This document shows, piece by piece, positions 36,756 to 46,238 of a DNA stretch of 64,000 bases. The stretch spans positions 1,612,001-1,676,000 of the forward strand of contig CAVZVW010000009.1 of NCBI GenBank assembly GCA_963778845.1, given 5' to 3'. The notes below the pieces were generated by a model. The model was not told the origin of the DNA and made no database searches. It saw nothing but the letters and a program-made list of their open reading frames with translations. The position numbers were made by a program, and so were the translations under genes. The DNA is from CAVZVW01 sp963778845. GTDB lineage: Bacteria > Actinomycetota > Actinomycetes > Actinomycetales > Kineosporiaceae. Within the stretch, counting starts at the first letter, position 1, and the number at the start of each line of letters is the position of its first letter.

Positions 36756-38583
36756 CTGCGACGGCCTCGTGCACGGCGGCGCGGATCCGTGCGTGCAGCG
36801 ACCTCAGGCCCCCGCGGGACGCCGCCCCGAGCGCCACGCGGACGACGCTCGTCCCCGGAGCGGGACGGGCGAGGACGGCGCGCAGCCCGCTCACGTCGTC
36901 CACCTCGCTATAGGCGACCCGGTACCCGCGGCACAGCGCCTCGATGTCGGCCCCATGGGGAGTGCCGAAGACCCGCTCGAACGCGGCGGCCTCGGCCGCG
37001 CCCCGTTCGGCCCGCTCTCCGTGCTCGAGCAGCGAGAAGATGCCTCCGCCCTCGTCGTCGACGACGACGACCTGCAGGTGCGGGCGCGGCTCGCTCGAGC
37101 CGGCGAGCAACGCGTTCGCATCGTGCAGGAACGCGAGGTCGCCGATGAGCACGCGTGTGAGGCCGCCACCGAGGGCAACGCCGACCGCCGTCGACACGGT
37201 TCCGTCGATGCCGGACAGGCCGCGGTTGGCCAGCAGCCGCGGCAGCCGGTGCGCGAACGGGTGCGCCGCGAGATCCAGATCACGGACGGCGTTGCTCGCG
37301 GCGACGACGAGCGTGTCGCCCGGCAGGCCCGCCCGGCCCGGCCCATCCGCGTTCCACCCCGCCACCGTCGCGGCGACCTCGCGTGCCACCAGCGGCCCCG
37401 TGACACCGCCGTCGTCGAGGACGGCGTCCACAGCCTTCTGTGCCGCGGCGCCGGCCGCCAGCCATGCTGCCAGCCACGCGTCGGGCTCGGCACGGTAGCC
37501 GGCGGGGGGCCAGTCGCCGCCGAAAGCCCGCGGCCAGAGCCAGCCGAGCACCCGCCGTGCCGGCCGACCGGGGTCGGGCCAGCCGGGGAACGGGGACACG
37601 ACCACGAGGTCGATGTCATCACGGGCCAGCAGGCGGGTCACGGGCCGCGAGAGTGTGGGCCGGCCGAACACCACGGCCCGCTCCACCCGTCCGCCGAGCT
37701 CGGGCACCTCGAGGAGCAGCCGGTACGCCCCCACCGCGTTCAGCCCCGCACGGGCGCCGGACGTGGGCTCCGCCAGCAGCGGCCAGCCCGCGGCCTCGGC
37801 GAGCACCCTCGCCATCGGCCCTGAGCCGTCACCGGCCACGACCACGGTGCGCGCGCTGTCGTCGATCGTCTCGTCGGCCGCCATGTCGGGGGCAGGGACG
37901 GCGGGCCAGGCCCGCAGCGACGTCCGCTCGTCATGGGCGCCCGCGGGGTCCTCGTGACTCGCAGGGTCGCCGTCGTCCGGGAGCAGGGGCTCGGTGAAGC
38001 CGAGGTTGAGATGCACCGGGCCCGGTCTGCCCTCGTGGGCCGGCCGGCCCGCCGGCCCGGCACCGCGCGAGGCGGTCAGGGTCCGCGCAAGAGCTGCCCA
38101 CGCGGCATCGGGGTCGCGCGCCGCCTCCACATCGGCGAGGTCCAACCGAGCGCGCACGGCTGAACCGAACAGGTCCGACTGCAGCTCGCTCGTCTGGTTG
38201 GCCCACGTGCCGCGCATGGCAGGCGGGCGGTCCGCGGTGACCACGACCAGCGGGACGTTCGCGTGGTGGGCCTCGAGCACCGCCGGGTGGAGGTTCGCCG
38301 CCGCCGAGCCCGAGGTCGTGACCACAGCGCCGATCGACGGCTGCCCCTTGCCGACCCCGAGTGCGATGAAGCCTGCCGAGCGCTCGTCGGGGCGCACGTG
38401 CAGGCGCAACCTCGCCGTCGACGGATGGGCCGTCCCCAGCCCCGGCAAGGCGCGCGCCTGCAGCTCGTAGGCCAGCGGGGCGCTACGCGACCCGGGGCAC
38501 AGCACCACGTGGCCCACCCCGGCCGATGCGAGGGCGTCTACAGCCAACCGGGCCAGCAGGGTCGCCGGGTTCACGCCCGTCAT
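36748..38583 (-). CDS. menD: SEPHCHC synthase
   Basis: A 611-residue ThDP-dependent enzyme that joins isochorismate and 2-oxoglutarate. LCPGSRSAPLAYEL, the catalytic-glutamate region RPDERSAGFIALG, TSGSAAANLHPAVLEAHHANVPLVVVTADRPPAMRGTWANQT, and the late GLSGIDGTVSTAVGVALG...LIGDLAFLHDANALL block are all intact. The ATG at 38583 overlaps the menC stop (ATGA); an in-frame ATG 14 codons upstream lies inside menC. Confidence 0.93.
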   Translation of the reverse strand: MTGVNPATLLARLAVDALASAGVGHVVLCPGSRSAPLAYELQARALPGLGTAHPSTARLRLHVRPDERSAGFIALGVGKGQPSIGAVVTTSGSAAANLHPAVLEAHHANVPLVVVTADRPPAMRGTWANQTSELQSDLFGSAVRARLDLADVEAARDPDAAWAALARTLTASRGAGPAGRPAHEGRPGPVHLNLGFTEPLLPDDGDPASHEDPAGAHDERTSLRAWPAVPAPDMAADETIDDSARTVVVAGDGSGPMARVLAEAAGWPLLAEPTSGARAGLNAVGAYRLLLEVPELGGRVERAVVFGRPTLSRPVTRLLARDDIDLVVVSPFPGWPDPGRPARRVLGWLWPRAFGGDWPPAGYRAEPDAWLAAWLAAGAAAQKAVDAVLDDGGVTGPLVAREVAATVAGWNADGPGRAGLPGDTLVVAASNAVRDLDLAAHPFAHRLPRLLANRGLSGIDGTVSTAVGVALGGGLTRVLIGDLAFLHDANALLAGSSEPRPHLQVVVVDDEGGGIFSLLEHGERAERGAAEAAAFERVFGTPHGADIEALCRGYRVAYSEVDDVSGLRAVLARPAPGTSVVRVALGAASRGGLRSLHARIRAAVHEAVAAT

Positions 38584-39605
38584 GGTGGCAGCAGCGTGTG
38601 GCATCGCCGCAGGCGGTCCAGCCACCAGGTGCGCCGCTCGCCCGGGGCGGCCAGCTCGGCCAGCGCCGCGGGATCGGCGGCGACCGCGCGCACGGCCAGC
38701 CGGCCCCCGACCGCCACCATCGGCTCGGTGGTGACGTCGCGGGCCAGCAGCCCGGCCGTGGCCAGACCGCAGGCGAACGGCAGGTGCGGGAGGGCGGCCG
38801 CGAGGCTCACCCCGGCCGCGATCCCGACAGAGGTGTCCAGGGCAGACGAGACGACCACGGGGATGCCGTGGTCGTCCCCGAGGACTGCGGCGATCTCCAG
38901 CGCCGCGCGGACCCCGCCGAGCGGCGCGACCTTCACAACCACGACGTCGGCGGCTTCCTGGAGGGCAACGTGCAGCGGGTCCTCGGACTTGCGGATGCTC
39001 TCGTCCGCGGCGACGGCGACGTCGACCCCGTTGCGGGCCAGCGCCAGGCGCAGGGCGCGCAGGTCATGGACGCTCGCGCAGGGCTGCTCGACGTACTCCA
39101 AGTCGTAGCGGGCAAGAGCGCGGACGGCGCCCAGCGCGTCGTCCACGCCCCAGGCGCCGTTCGCGTCCACCCTGATCCGCCCGGCCGGACCGAGAGCCGC
39201 GCGCACGGCGGCGACCCGCGCGGCGTCGTCCGCCAGGCTCTGACCAGGCTCGGCGACCTTCACCTTCGCCGTCGTGCACCCGGGGAAGCGGGCCAGCACG
39301 GCCGGCACCGCGTCCGGGCCGACGGCCGGCACCGTGGCGTTGACGGGGACGCTGCTGCGCATCGGCAGGGGCGGGTCGTCGTCCCAGGCGCTCTCGATCG
39401 CAGCGGCGAGCCAGCGTGCACTCTCGACGTCGTCGTACTCGAGGAACGGGGAGAACTCACCCCAGCCCGCCGGCCCTTCCAGCAGGAGCGCCTCCCGCAC
39501 GACGACCCCGCGGAACGCGACGGCGAGCGGGAGGCGCACCACGTAGGCGGCCTCCACGAGGTCGGCCACCGGCGGTCGCGGAGGGGAGGCTGACGGGCCG
39601 GGCAT
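38580..39605 (-). CDS. menC: o-succinylbenzoate synthase
   Basis: A 341-residue enolase-superfamily enzyme that dehydrates SHCHC to o-succinylbenzoate. The first catalytic lysine pair is in TTAKVKVAEPG, metal ligands are the Asp of RIRVDANGAW, the Glu of LEYVEQPC and the Asp of VAADESI, and the second lysine is in VVVKVAPLGG. The ATG at 39605 is the first start before the MR_MLE-N domain; the longer open frame runs into repeats. It heads a menC-menD minus-strand pair. Confidence 0.92.
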   Translation of the reverse strand: MPGPSASPPRPPVADLVEAAYVVRLPLAVAFRGVVVREALLLEGPAGWGEFSPFLEYDDVESARWLAAAIESAWDDDPPLPMRSSVPVNATVPAVGPDAVPAVLARFPGCTTAKVKVAEPGQSLADDAARVAAVRAALGPAGRIRVDANGAWGVDDALGAVRALARYDLEYVEQPCASVHDLRALRLALARNGVDVAVAADESIRKSEDPLHVALQEAADVVVVKVAPLGGVRAALEIAAVLGDDHGIPVVVSSALDTSVGIAAGVSLAAALPHLPFACGLATAGLLARDVTTEPMVAVGGRLAVRAVAADPAALAELAAPGERRTWWLDRLRRCHTLLPP

Positions 39606-39702
39606 GGCCTCATCTTCGCGTGTGGCGGGCGGCAGGGGCCGGGGGCGGCAGGGTGCGGCCGGGCTGGGTTGGATGGCAGCCGGTGGGGTACCTGCTCGGC
39701 AT

Positions 39703-39729
39703 GCTTTGCATTGCACGCAGATGTGCAAC
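39703..39729 (+). repeat. 27-bp dispersed repeat, copy 3
   Basis: GCTTTGCATTGCACGC then AGATGTGCAAC. The only strong copy in the window that is not part of an inverted pair. Confidence 0.8.
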
Positions 39730-39820
39730 ACCCGGACCCAGCGGCCCGCAGCGCGGACGGGCCGGCAACCTCGCGGGCCAACTGGGCCACGCCGACCAGG
39801 CCGCCCAGGCAGGCCCGCGG

Positions 39821-39877
39821 CGACCACGCAGGCCCACGCCGACCACGCAGGACCACGCCGACCACGCAGGCCCGCGG
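39821..39877. repeat. 19-bp direct repeat, three copies, upstream of menB
   Basis: CGACCACGCAGGCCCACGC at 39821-39839, with one change at 39840-39858, and with two changes at 39859-39877. It ends 21 bases before the menB -10 box, so it spans the region where a -35 element or activator sites would lie. Confidence 0.75.
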
Positions 39878-39910
39878 CGGCGGGTTCGGCGGGGGCCTAT
39901 CCTCGCGGGC

Positions 39911-40882
39911 GTGAGCTTCGAGGGTGCCGCCGGGCAGGTCAGCGAGACGTTCGACCCGGCCGCGTGGGCCGTCGTCCCCGGATTCGACTTCACCGACATC
40001 ACCTACCACCGGTGCGTGCTGGACGGTCCGGCCCGGGGCAGCGTGCGGGTCGCGTTCGACCGACCGGAGGTGCGCAACGCGTTCCGACCGCACACCGTCG
40101 ACGAGCTCTACCGGGCCCTCGACCACGCCCGCATGACCCCCGATGTGGGCTGCGTGCTGCTCACGGGCAACGGGCCGAGCCCCAAGGACGGCGGGTGGGC
40201 GTTCTGCTCCGGCGGGGACCAGCGCATCCGCGGCCGGTCCGGCTACCAGTACACCGAGGTGGACCCGGCGACGGGCCGGCCGGGAGAGACGGCCGACAGC
40301 GTGGACGCCGCACGCGTGAAGGCGGCCGGCGGGCGCCTGCACATCCTCGAGGTGCAACGGCTGATCCGCACCATGCCGAAGGTCGTGGTCGCGGTGGTCA
40401 GCGGCTGGGCCGCGGGGGGCGGGCACAGCCTGCACGTGGTGTGCGACCTCACGATCGCCAGCCGCCAGCACGCCCGGTTCAAGCAGACCGACGCCGACGT
40501 CGCCAGCTTCGACGGAGGCTTCGGCTCGGCGTACCTGGCCAGGATGGTGGGGCAGAAGGTCGCCCGCGAGATCTTCTTCCTCGGCCGCACCTACGACGCG
40601 CAGACGATGCAGCGGATGGGCGCGGTGAACCTCGTGGCCGACCACGCGGAGCTCGAGGTGGTGGCCCTGCAGGTCGCCGGCGAGATCAACGGCAAGAGCC
40701 CGACGGCGCAGCGGATGCTGAAGTTCGCGTTCAACCTGGTCGACGACGGCCTGGTCGGCCAGCAGGTGTTCGCCGGGGAGGCCACGCGGCTGGCCTACGC
40801 CTCGGAGGAGGCCGCCGAGGGACGGGATGCCTTCCTGGAGAAGCGGCCGCCCGACTGGTCGCCGTACCCCTGGTACTACTGA
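39911..40882 (+). CDS. menB: 1,4-dihydroxy-2-naphthoyl-CoA synthase
   Basis: A 323-residue crotonase-family enzyme closing the second ring of the naphthoquinone. SGGDQRIRGRSGYQY and the oxyanion block VVSGWAAGGGHSLHVVCDLTIAS are typical, as is the late KFAFNLVDDGLVGQQVFAGEATRLAY. The ending DAFLEKRPPDWSPYPWYY is the normal MenB C-terminus. The GTG at 39911 follows TATCCT by seven bases and lacks a ribosome site. The accessory island begins 29 bases after its stop. Confidence 0.93.
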   Translation: MSFEGAAGQVSETFDPAAWAVVPGFDFTDITYHRCVLDGPARGSVRVAFDRPEVRNAFRPHTVDELYRALDHARMTPDVGCVLLTGNGPSPKDGGWAFCSGGDQRIRGRSGYQYTEVDPATGRPGETADSVDAARVKAAGGRLHILEVQRLIRTMPKVVVAVVSGWAAGGGHSLHVVCDLTIASRQHARFKQTDADVASFDGGFGSAYLARMVGQKVAREIFFLGRTYDAQTMQRMGAVNLVADHAELEVVALQVAGEINGKSPTAQRMLKFAFNLVDDGLVGQQVFAGEATRLAYASEEAAEGRDAFLEKRPPDWSPYPWYY

Positions 40883-40911
40883 TCTGAGCCGCATTTGAAC
40901 GAGGACAGTGA

Positions 40912-42349
40912 ATGGTCGACCTGCCGCCCTACCCATCGCTGGACGGGACGCCCCCGGGCACGGTCTATGGGCTCATCGCACAGCGCGTCGAGGCATCGCT
41001 GACGGCTGCCCACGAGTTCGCGTGGCAGCGGGACCGAGCGCTTCTCGTCGCGATCGACAAGGCGCTCCAGGCGGCCGCGGACGGCGAGTCATCCACAGAG
41101 TCGGCGAAGCGCGCTGGTTGGACGGGCTCGTCGGGCGCGAACTGCGAGCAGCATCGACCGGCTATTGGTCGCGCGAGCGCTTCGTCCGCGTGCGGTTACT
41201 CGAACGACTTGGCCTGGTCGATCTTGATCCGGACGACACCACCCCGTCCAGCGCTTCGTCGCGCGACGGATGTCCGAGCTCCGCACATCGGCCGCCCCGC
41301 TGCTGGCCACCCCCGACCTACCCGGCGGATGGGTCAGCCCCGACGCCTTCGTTGAACGACTCACGGACAACCCAGAACCACGACACCACGACCTCATCGC
41401 AGCGCTGCTGCGCCTCCACCCCGACGGACGCGACGACGCCGCCCGTGCCGCCGGCAACCTGCCCACCGCAGCGCGGTTCGCACTGGACGGCGTGGAACCG
41501 ACTCGGCGACTCCTCCGGAGCGGGCGCGAGGGGCCAGCGGCATGGTGGGTCGCGGCCGAGCGGTCAAGGGCGCCCTACGCCGCCGCGGAGGTCCCGCAAC
41601 TGAGCGGCGACATCAAGATGCATACCTGGCAGGAGAACGGACGCGACCGTCGATCCTGGTACGCCAGGTTCGCCGTCACGACAACAGGCACCAACCGGCC
41701 CAGTCAAGATCAGCCGACCGAGCTGAAGGCGCAGACCTCAGGCCAAGGGGGCGGCGGGTACACCATGAGGCTTCTCGGCGACTGGATCCCGACACTGGCG
41801 GCGATCTGGCCCCACGATGCCGAGCACTTCCTCGCCTTCACCTGCCTGCCCGTCCTGGAATCGCCGAGCTGGACCGAGACCGCCCACGACGTGCCGCGCA
41901 CGATCGACGCGCTGGCACGACACCCCGGCCGCATGGGCACGCTGGCAGCGGCCACGCTCGCAGCCGGCATCTCAGCAACCCAGCGCGACCATCGGCTCCA
42001 CGCCGTCGACGCCTTCCTCGACCTGGCCGTCACCGGCCGCATCCCGGTTAACGAGGTCGCCTCGGCCATGGCGCGCCACGCCCAGGCATGGCCCGCCAAC
42101 CGGTGGGCGGAGTCCCTGGCATCTGTGGCCCAAGCGCCCGGAGGTACCCCCGCGACCGTAGACCTGCTGACCCATCTGCTGCCGCAACTGCCCGCCGACC
42201 ATCGCGGCCTCAACAAGCTTCTCGACCTGCTCCGGGATGAACTGATCCGCCTCGACTGTCGCGCCACCGATCCGGCGCTGACGCGATGGCTTGGCGGCTT
42301 CGCCGGGAGTTCCGCCACAGCCAAGGCCGCCCGGCTCCTGCTCGGATAG
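40912..42349 (+). pseudogene. Broken gene for a large uncharacterised protein resembling DUF6493-type scaffolds
   Basis: Reads as one protein across three frames: MVDLPPYPSLDGTPPGT... to about 41090, then VIHRVGEARWLDGLVGREL... to about 41243, then VQRFVARRMSELRTSAAPLL... to the stop. Both breaks need one base added, i.e. the sequence has two single-base deletions; adding them gives 480 codons. GAGGA precedes the ATG at 40912. The intact part is helical and rich in Ala/Leu, like HEAT-type scaffolds. Its partner genes are a SWIM protein (10 bases downstream) and an 831-residue repeat protein. The C-terminal 359 residues from the ATG at 41270 could still be made. No function is known to me; the family name is tentative. 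Confidence 0.55.
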
Positions 42350-42359
42350 GTTCTCGAGC

Positions 42360-43724
42360 ATGGCAGCAACCACAGAGGAGCAGACGTACAACTACGTCCG
42401 CCCTTCGACGCTGACCTTCGGCGAGGGACACGCCGACCTGATGCTCGCCACCAGCGGCGGACGCACCGCAACCGGCCCCGCCGCACACCCTGTCTTCTTC
42501 GACGGCTTCCTCGGACACCCTGAACAAGCAGCGGTCGCGTTGCTCGCGGTCGCCAAGGTCGCTCGCACCCGCTTCTACATGCCACCCGGCATGGTCGCCG
42601 CGATCCTGCGAGCGGCCGACCCCGTCGTCACCAGCAACGGCGACAGGCTCCGGTTCGAGAGCTTCTCCGCCTGCTGCGGCGTGTACGCCCGCTACGACGC
42701 GCTGCCAGGAGGCCTCGACGGCGACCTGCTGGACACCGGCACCACCAACGTCGACTTCAACCCACCGATGCGCGACGCCCTCGCCCGCATCGGCGGCCTC
42801 GAACCGCTCCACCTCCAGGTCGGCGAGGACGTCATCGTCCGCACCCTCGACGCAGAGGTGACCGAGAAGAAGGTCCCGCTTCCCGAGCGCTGGCTCAAGG
42901 GCTTCGCCGAGGTGCAGCTCGCCTCCGCCACGGTCGCCCCAGTCTTCGACGTCGCCGCCTCCGAAGCCAGGCGATTCATCCGAAGCCTGCCGAGCTCCGG
43001 CAGCCGCAAGCCGGTCTGGGTCGTCCCCGCGGGCCGCGGCCTGCGCATCACCACACGCCCGACACCCGACGCCGTTTCGCTCTCGGGACTCGATCGACTC
43101 AAACCACTCGAACCGCTGCTCCGGTTCGCCCGATCCCTACGCGCCTACGCCGCTCCACACGACGCACAAGGCGCCACCGGAGTCTGGGAGCTTGAACTCG
43201 ACGACGCACGCCTCATCCTCGCCCTCAGCCCCGAATCAAGCCGCGGCTTCTCCGGAGAAGGGGGAGTGCTATGGGACCTCGCCGACGAGCAATCCGCCGA
43301 CGACGCTGACCTCATCAGTGCCCTGCTCGCGTTCGAACCACGGATCGACATCGCCCGACTCTCCACCGAAACCGGCCTCGTCGCGGAACGCGTCACCCGC
43401 GCTCTCGGCCGCCTCGGCGCAGCCGGCAGAGTCGGATACGACGCCGCCGAAGCCGCGTACTTCCACCGCGAACTGCCCTACGACGCGGATCGTCTCGCCA
43501 CGATGCACCCCCGCCTCCGGGACGCGACCGCACTGGTCGAGGCCGGAGCGGTCAGACTCGATGGAGAGACCGCCTACGTCCGCAGCGGCGAAACCGAACA
43601 CGTCGTGCGCCGCACGGCCGAAGGTGATCGCTGCACCTGCCCGTGGTACGCCAAGCACAAGGGCAGCAGAGGTCCTTGCAAGCACGTACTCGCCGCTGAT
43701 CTCGTCCGAAAGCAGCATCCATGA
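42360..43724 (+). CDS. SWIM zinc-finger protein with winged-helix-like segment
   Basis: A 454-residue protein. The C-terminal SWIM motif CxCx(n)CxH is complete: Cys425, Cys427, Cys440 and His442 (CTCPWYAK...GPCKHVLA). Before it, IARLSTETGLVAERVTRALGRLGAAGRVGYDAAEAAYFHREL looks like a winged helix. The N-terminal 250 residues are not recognised. Bacterial SWIM proteins of this size commonly occur with MoxR ATPase, VWA and large HEAT-type proteins (for example the yeh genes of E. coli, recalled); here only the large proteins are present. Stop overlaps the next start (ATGA), so the two products are probably made in a fixed ratio. SWIM fingers bind nucleic acid or protein; the actual role is unknown. 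Confidence 0.75.
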   Translation: MAATTEEQTYNYVRPSTLTFGEGHADLMLATSGGRTATGPAAHPVFFDGFLGHPEQAAVALLAVAKVARTRFYMPPGMVAAILRAADPVVTSNGDRLRFESFSACCGVYARYDALPGGLDGDLLDTGTTNVDFNPPMRDALARIGGLEPLHLQVGEDVIVRTLDAEVTEKKVPLPERWLKGFAEVQLASATVAPVFDVAASEARRFIRSLPSSGSRKPVWVVPAGRGLRITTRPTPDAVSLSGLDRLKPLEPLLRFARSLRAYAAPHDAQGATGVWELELDDARLILALSPESSRGFSGEGGVLWDLADEQSADDADLISALLAFEPRIDIARLSTETGLVAERVTRALGRLGAAGRVGYDAAEAAYFHRELPYDADRLATMHPRLRDATALVEAGAVRLDGETAYVRSGETEHVVRRTAEGDRCTCPWYAKHKGSRGPCKHVLAADLVRKQHP

Positions 43725-46216
43725 GCCTGGACGGCGTCCTCGCGTGGCTGGAGCACGGCGACAGCAACGACGTTCGGTCCGCACTGATCAACCTCACTGA
43801 AAGCGACCGGAAGGCGCTAGGCCCGAAGGCTCGCGGCTGGCTCACATCGGGCAACCCGACGCGCATCTCGTCGACCCACGCGGCGCTGGCCGTCCTCGCC
43901 ACGGCAGGTGGCTGGCGTCAGGCGATGATCGCCGCCGAGCACGCCTTCGGGCTCGACCGCTCCTTCGTGGACCATGCCGTCGCGATCCTGCAGGCGCGCG
44001 ACCCGGGGTGGCTCCCCGAGTTCGTCAGCGCCCTGCTGGAAGCCGAGGGCAACTGGAACTGGCGCCTTGCCCGCGGCCTCGTCCGCGCCAACGCAGTGCC
44101 CGAACCGGACCACCCCGAATACTTCCGCGGCACCGCGAGGGGACTACCGGACTACTTCGCCAAAGACAGGCGACCTCTGATCGACCAACTCGACACAGAT
44201 CCGGACCTCACAGGCGACCACCTGCTCCGCATGCTCGCAACCGAGGGGACCGGGCGGCTGCTGGCCCACCACGACAACTTCCAGGAGAGTACGTACGAGC
44301 ACATGCCCAACCACACGCCGTTCGCTGCTGCGACGTGGCGTGTCTTCCTCCTGGCGTTGTCCCAGGAGGAACGGCTCGATCGAGGTCGGCTGCTCGACGC
44401 CGTCCTCGCTGCACCCCTGCGGGACTGGGCGGCCGCCGACCTCGGCTGGTACGTCGGTATGCACGACGCGCTCGAACCCACCCTCGACGAAGTCGCGGAT
44501 CGGCAGGGCACCTATACGAGGCTCCTCACGACGGAGCACGGACCGTCCGTGAAGCTTGCACAGCGTGAACTCCTCCGACTGATGCCAGACGATCGGTTCG
44601 AGCCGGAGCAATTCCTCGCCGCCAGCCGCGCGACCCTCGCACGAGCCGACAAGGCATCCGTAGCCGCACACCTGCGCCTGCTCGAGAAGCTCGCCAGAGC
44701 CCACCCCGACGTCCCCATCGCCGAGACCGTGCGGATCGCCAGCGACCACGCCCGCGCCGACATTCGCGATCAGGCAGCGAAGATGCTCGGACGCATCGGA
44801 GCCGAGGAGGCCCCGGCCCAAGTACATCCCCGGTTCGTTCCCACCCAGCCAAAGTCGCGCACTCCGGCCGCGCCTGTGCTTCCGACCGAGACGGCCGACG
44901 AACTCGCTGAAGTGCTCCTCGGGCTCTTCGAAGTCGTCGACCCCCTCGAGATGGAACGGGCGATCGACGGCCTGCTGCGCTTCGCCGATGAGCGCCCGTC
45001 GACTGCGGAACTGCTCTCGACTCGTGCGTCCGCCGCGGAGTACTACCAGGACGACCCACGCATCGCCGCCCGCATCCTGACCCTCGCCTGGCTAACACCA
45101 CGCAAGCGAGTCCGCGACGGCGACTGGCCGATCCTGCTCGGCCACACGATCTTTCCCGCTGAAGGAGCGGCCCCGCAGACCTTTGTGGGAGCGGTTGGGC
45201 GGCGTCTCACCGGCGTCGCCCACGCCATCCGGAATGGGAGCCACACATCCCTCGCGCTGCCGGCCGACACCGACTTCACCCTCGACGCCAACGAACTCAA
45301 TCGCCGATTGCGCAATGTGAGTCGATCTCACCCGATCCTTGAGCTCGAACTCGTCATCGCGCTCCTCAGGATTCCGGCCAGCCAGCGGGCGACGGTCGCG
45401 GTCCCGCGCTCCCTGCGGAGATCTGCAGCGATCGCCCGTGCGCAGGAGGCAAAGCCGCCCAAGTGGCAACGGCAGATCGCCCCGTACCAGCGCGCCAACT
45501 GGGAGCCGGAACGTAGGATCCCCGTCTTCCGCGACGAACTGGGAACCGAAGGCCACGCCGCAGCCGGCATCCTCGCCCGATCGGCGCCCGAGCGAACCGT
45601 CGGCCCCGAAGCTGCCTACGGCGAGTACGAGCCGCACTTCGAGCAGACATTGGGACTGGGGGCAGCACTTCTGCCTCACGACCAGGACGTGCTGGCCGCC
45701 CACGCCCACCCGTATCTGCACCGCGACCTGCGCAAGGACCGCGCGTGCTGTGTCCCGGTCATCGACGCGATCGCGCGGGCGGAGACCACCAGCGGGCCGC
45801 CGGCATCGTCAGCGCTGGTCCTGGCGCTCGCGGCCAAGGACGCGCGAGGCCGAACGGCAGCCCAGGATGCGATCCTCGATCTTGCTCGATATGGCGTTCT
45901 CGATGGCACGGAACTCGGAAGCCAGGCAGCCCGGCTGCTCGCCGACGACATCGTCGTCGGGCAGCGGGTCAGCAGCGGGTTGGCCGATTGTGCTCGCGCC
46001 GGCGATGCCGCCGTGCTGCCTGTCCTCGATGCGCTGCAGGAGATCGTCACCGTGCTTCCGGGACGACGCGATGCGGGGGCGTTCATGGAGCTCGCAGCTG
46101 ACCTCGTTGAACGGACTGGGCGGACGCTCGACCTGCCTGCTGAGTTCCGTGAGTTGGCCGCCGGCAAGTCCTCGTCGATGCTCGCCAAGGCAGCCCGCCG
46201 GCTGCTCGAGGCCTGA
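43721..46216 (+). CDS. Large helical-repeat protein, DUF6493-like
   Basis: An 831-residue soluble protein without signal peptide or membrane segments. It opens LDGVLAWLEHGDSNDVRSALINLTESDRKALGPKARGWL, a pattern of the DUF6493 kind, and contains HEAT-like stretches such as RADIRDQAAKMLGRIG (about 345-360) and ELAEVLLGLFEVVDPLEMERAIDGLLRF. No catalytic motif is visible. ATG overlaps the SWIM gene stop (ATGA), which implies that the two work together. The gene is intact, unlike the one before the SWIM gene. The family call is from memory of the pattern and is not certain. Confidence 0.6.
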   Translation: MSLDGVLAWLEHGDSNDVRSALINLTESDRKALGPKARGWLTSGNPTRISSTHAALAVLATAGGWRQAMIAAEHAFGLDRSFVDHAVAILQARDPGWLPEFVSALLEAEGNWNWRLARGLVRANAVPEPDHPEYFRGTARGLPDYFAKDRRPLIDQLDTDPDLTGDHLLRMLATEGTGRLLAHHDNFQESTYEHMPNHTPFAAATWRVFLLALSQEERLDRGRLLDAVLAAPLRDWAAADLGWYVGMHDALEPTLDEVADRQGTYTRLLTTEHGPSVKLAQRELLRLMPDDRFEPEQFLAASRATLARADKASVAAHLRLLEKLARAHPDVPIAETVRIASDHARADIRDQAAKMLGRIGAEEAPAQVHPRFVPTQPKSRTPAAPVLPTETADELAEVLLGLFEVVDPLEMERAIDGLLRFADERPSTAELLSTRASAAEYYQDDPRIAARILTLAWLTPRKRVRDGDWPILLGHTIFPAEGAAPQTFVGAVGRRLTGVAHAIRNGSHTSLALPADTDFTLDANELNRRLRNVSRSHPILELELVIALLRIPASQRATVAVPRSLRRSAAIARAQEAKPPKWQRQIAPYQRANWEPERRIPVFRDELGTEGHAAAGILARSAPERTVGPEAAYGEYEPHFEQTLGLGAALLPHDQDVLAAHAHPYLHRDLRKDRACCVPVIDAIARAETTSGPPASSALVLALAAKDARGRTAAQDAILDLARYGVLDGTELGSQAARLLADDIVVGQRVSSGLADCARAGDAAVLPVLDALQEIVTVLPGRRDAGAFMELAADLVERTGRTLDLPAEFRELAAGKSSSMLAKAARRLLEA

Positions 46217-46238
46217 TGGTTGTCGCCGGTCGCGCCCC

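Larger units (their letters stand above)
39606..39910. other. Spacer between divergent menC and menB with repeats
   Basis: Holds one copy of the 27-bp dispersed repeat (39703-39729), a three-copy 19-bp direct repeat (39821-39877) and the menB -10 box TATCCT (39898-39903). No gene is supported. Confidence 0.6.

Noticed and set aside
40908..41603. A separate 231-residue gene in the second frame of the first island gene.
   Set aside because: Only its middle part (about 41090-41243) looks real; it is better explained as the central piece of the broken 480-codon gene.
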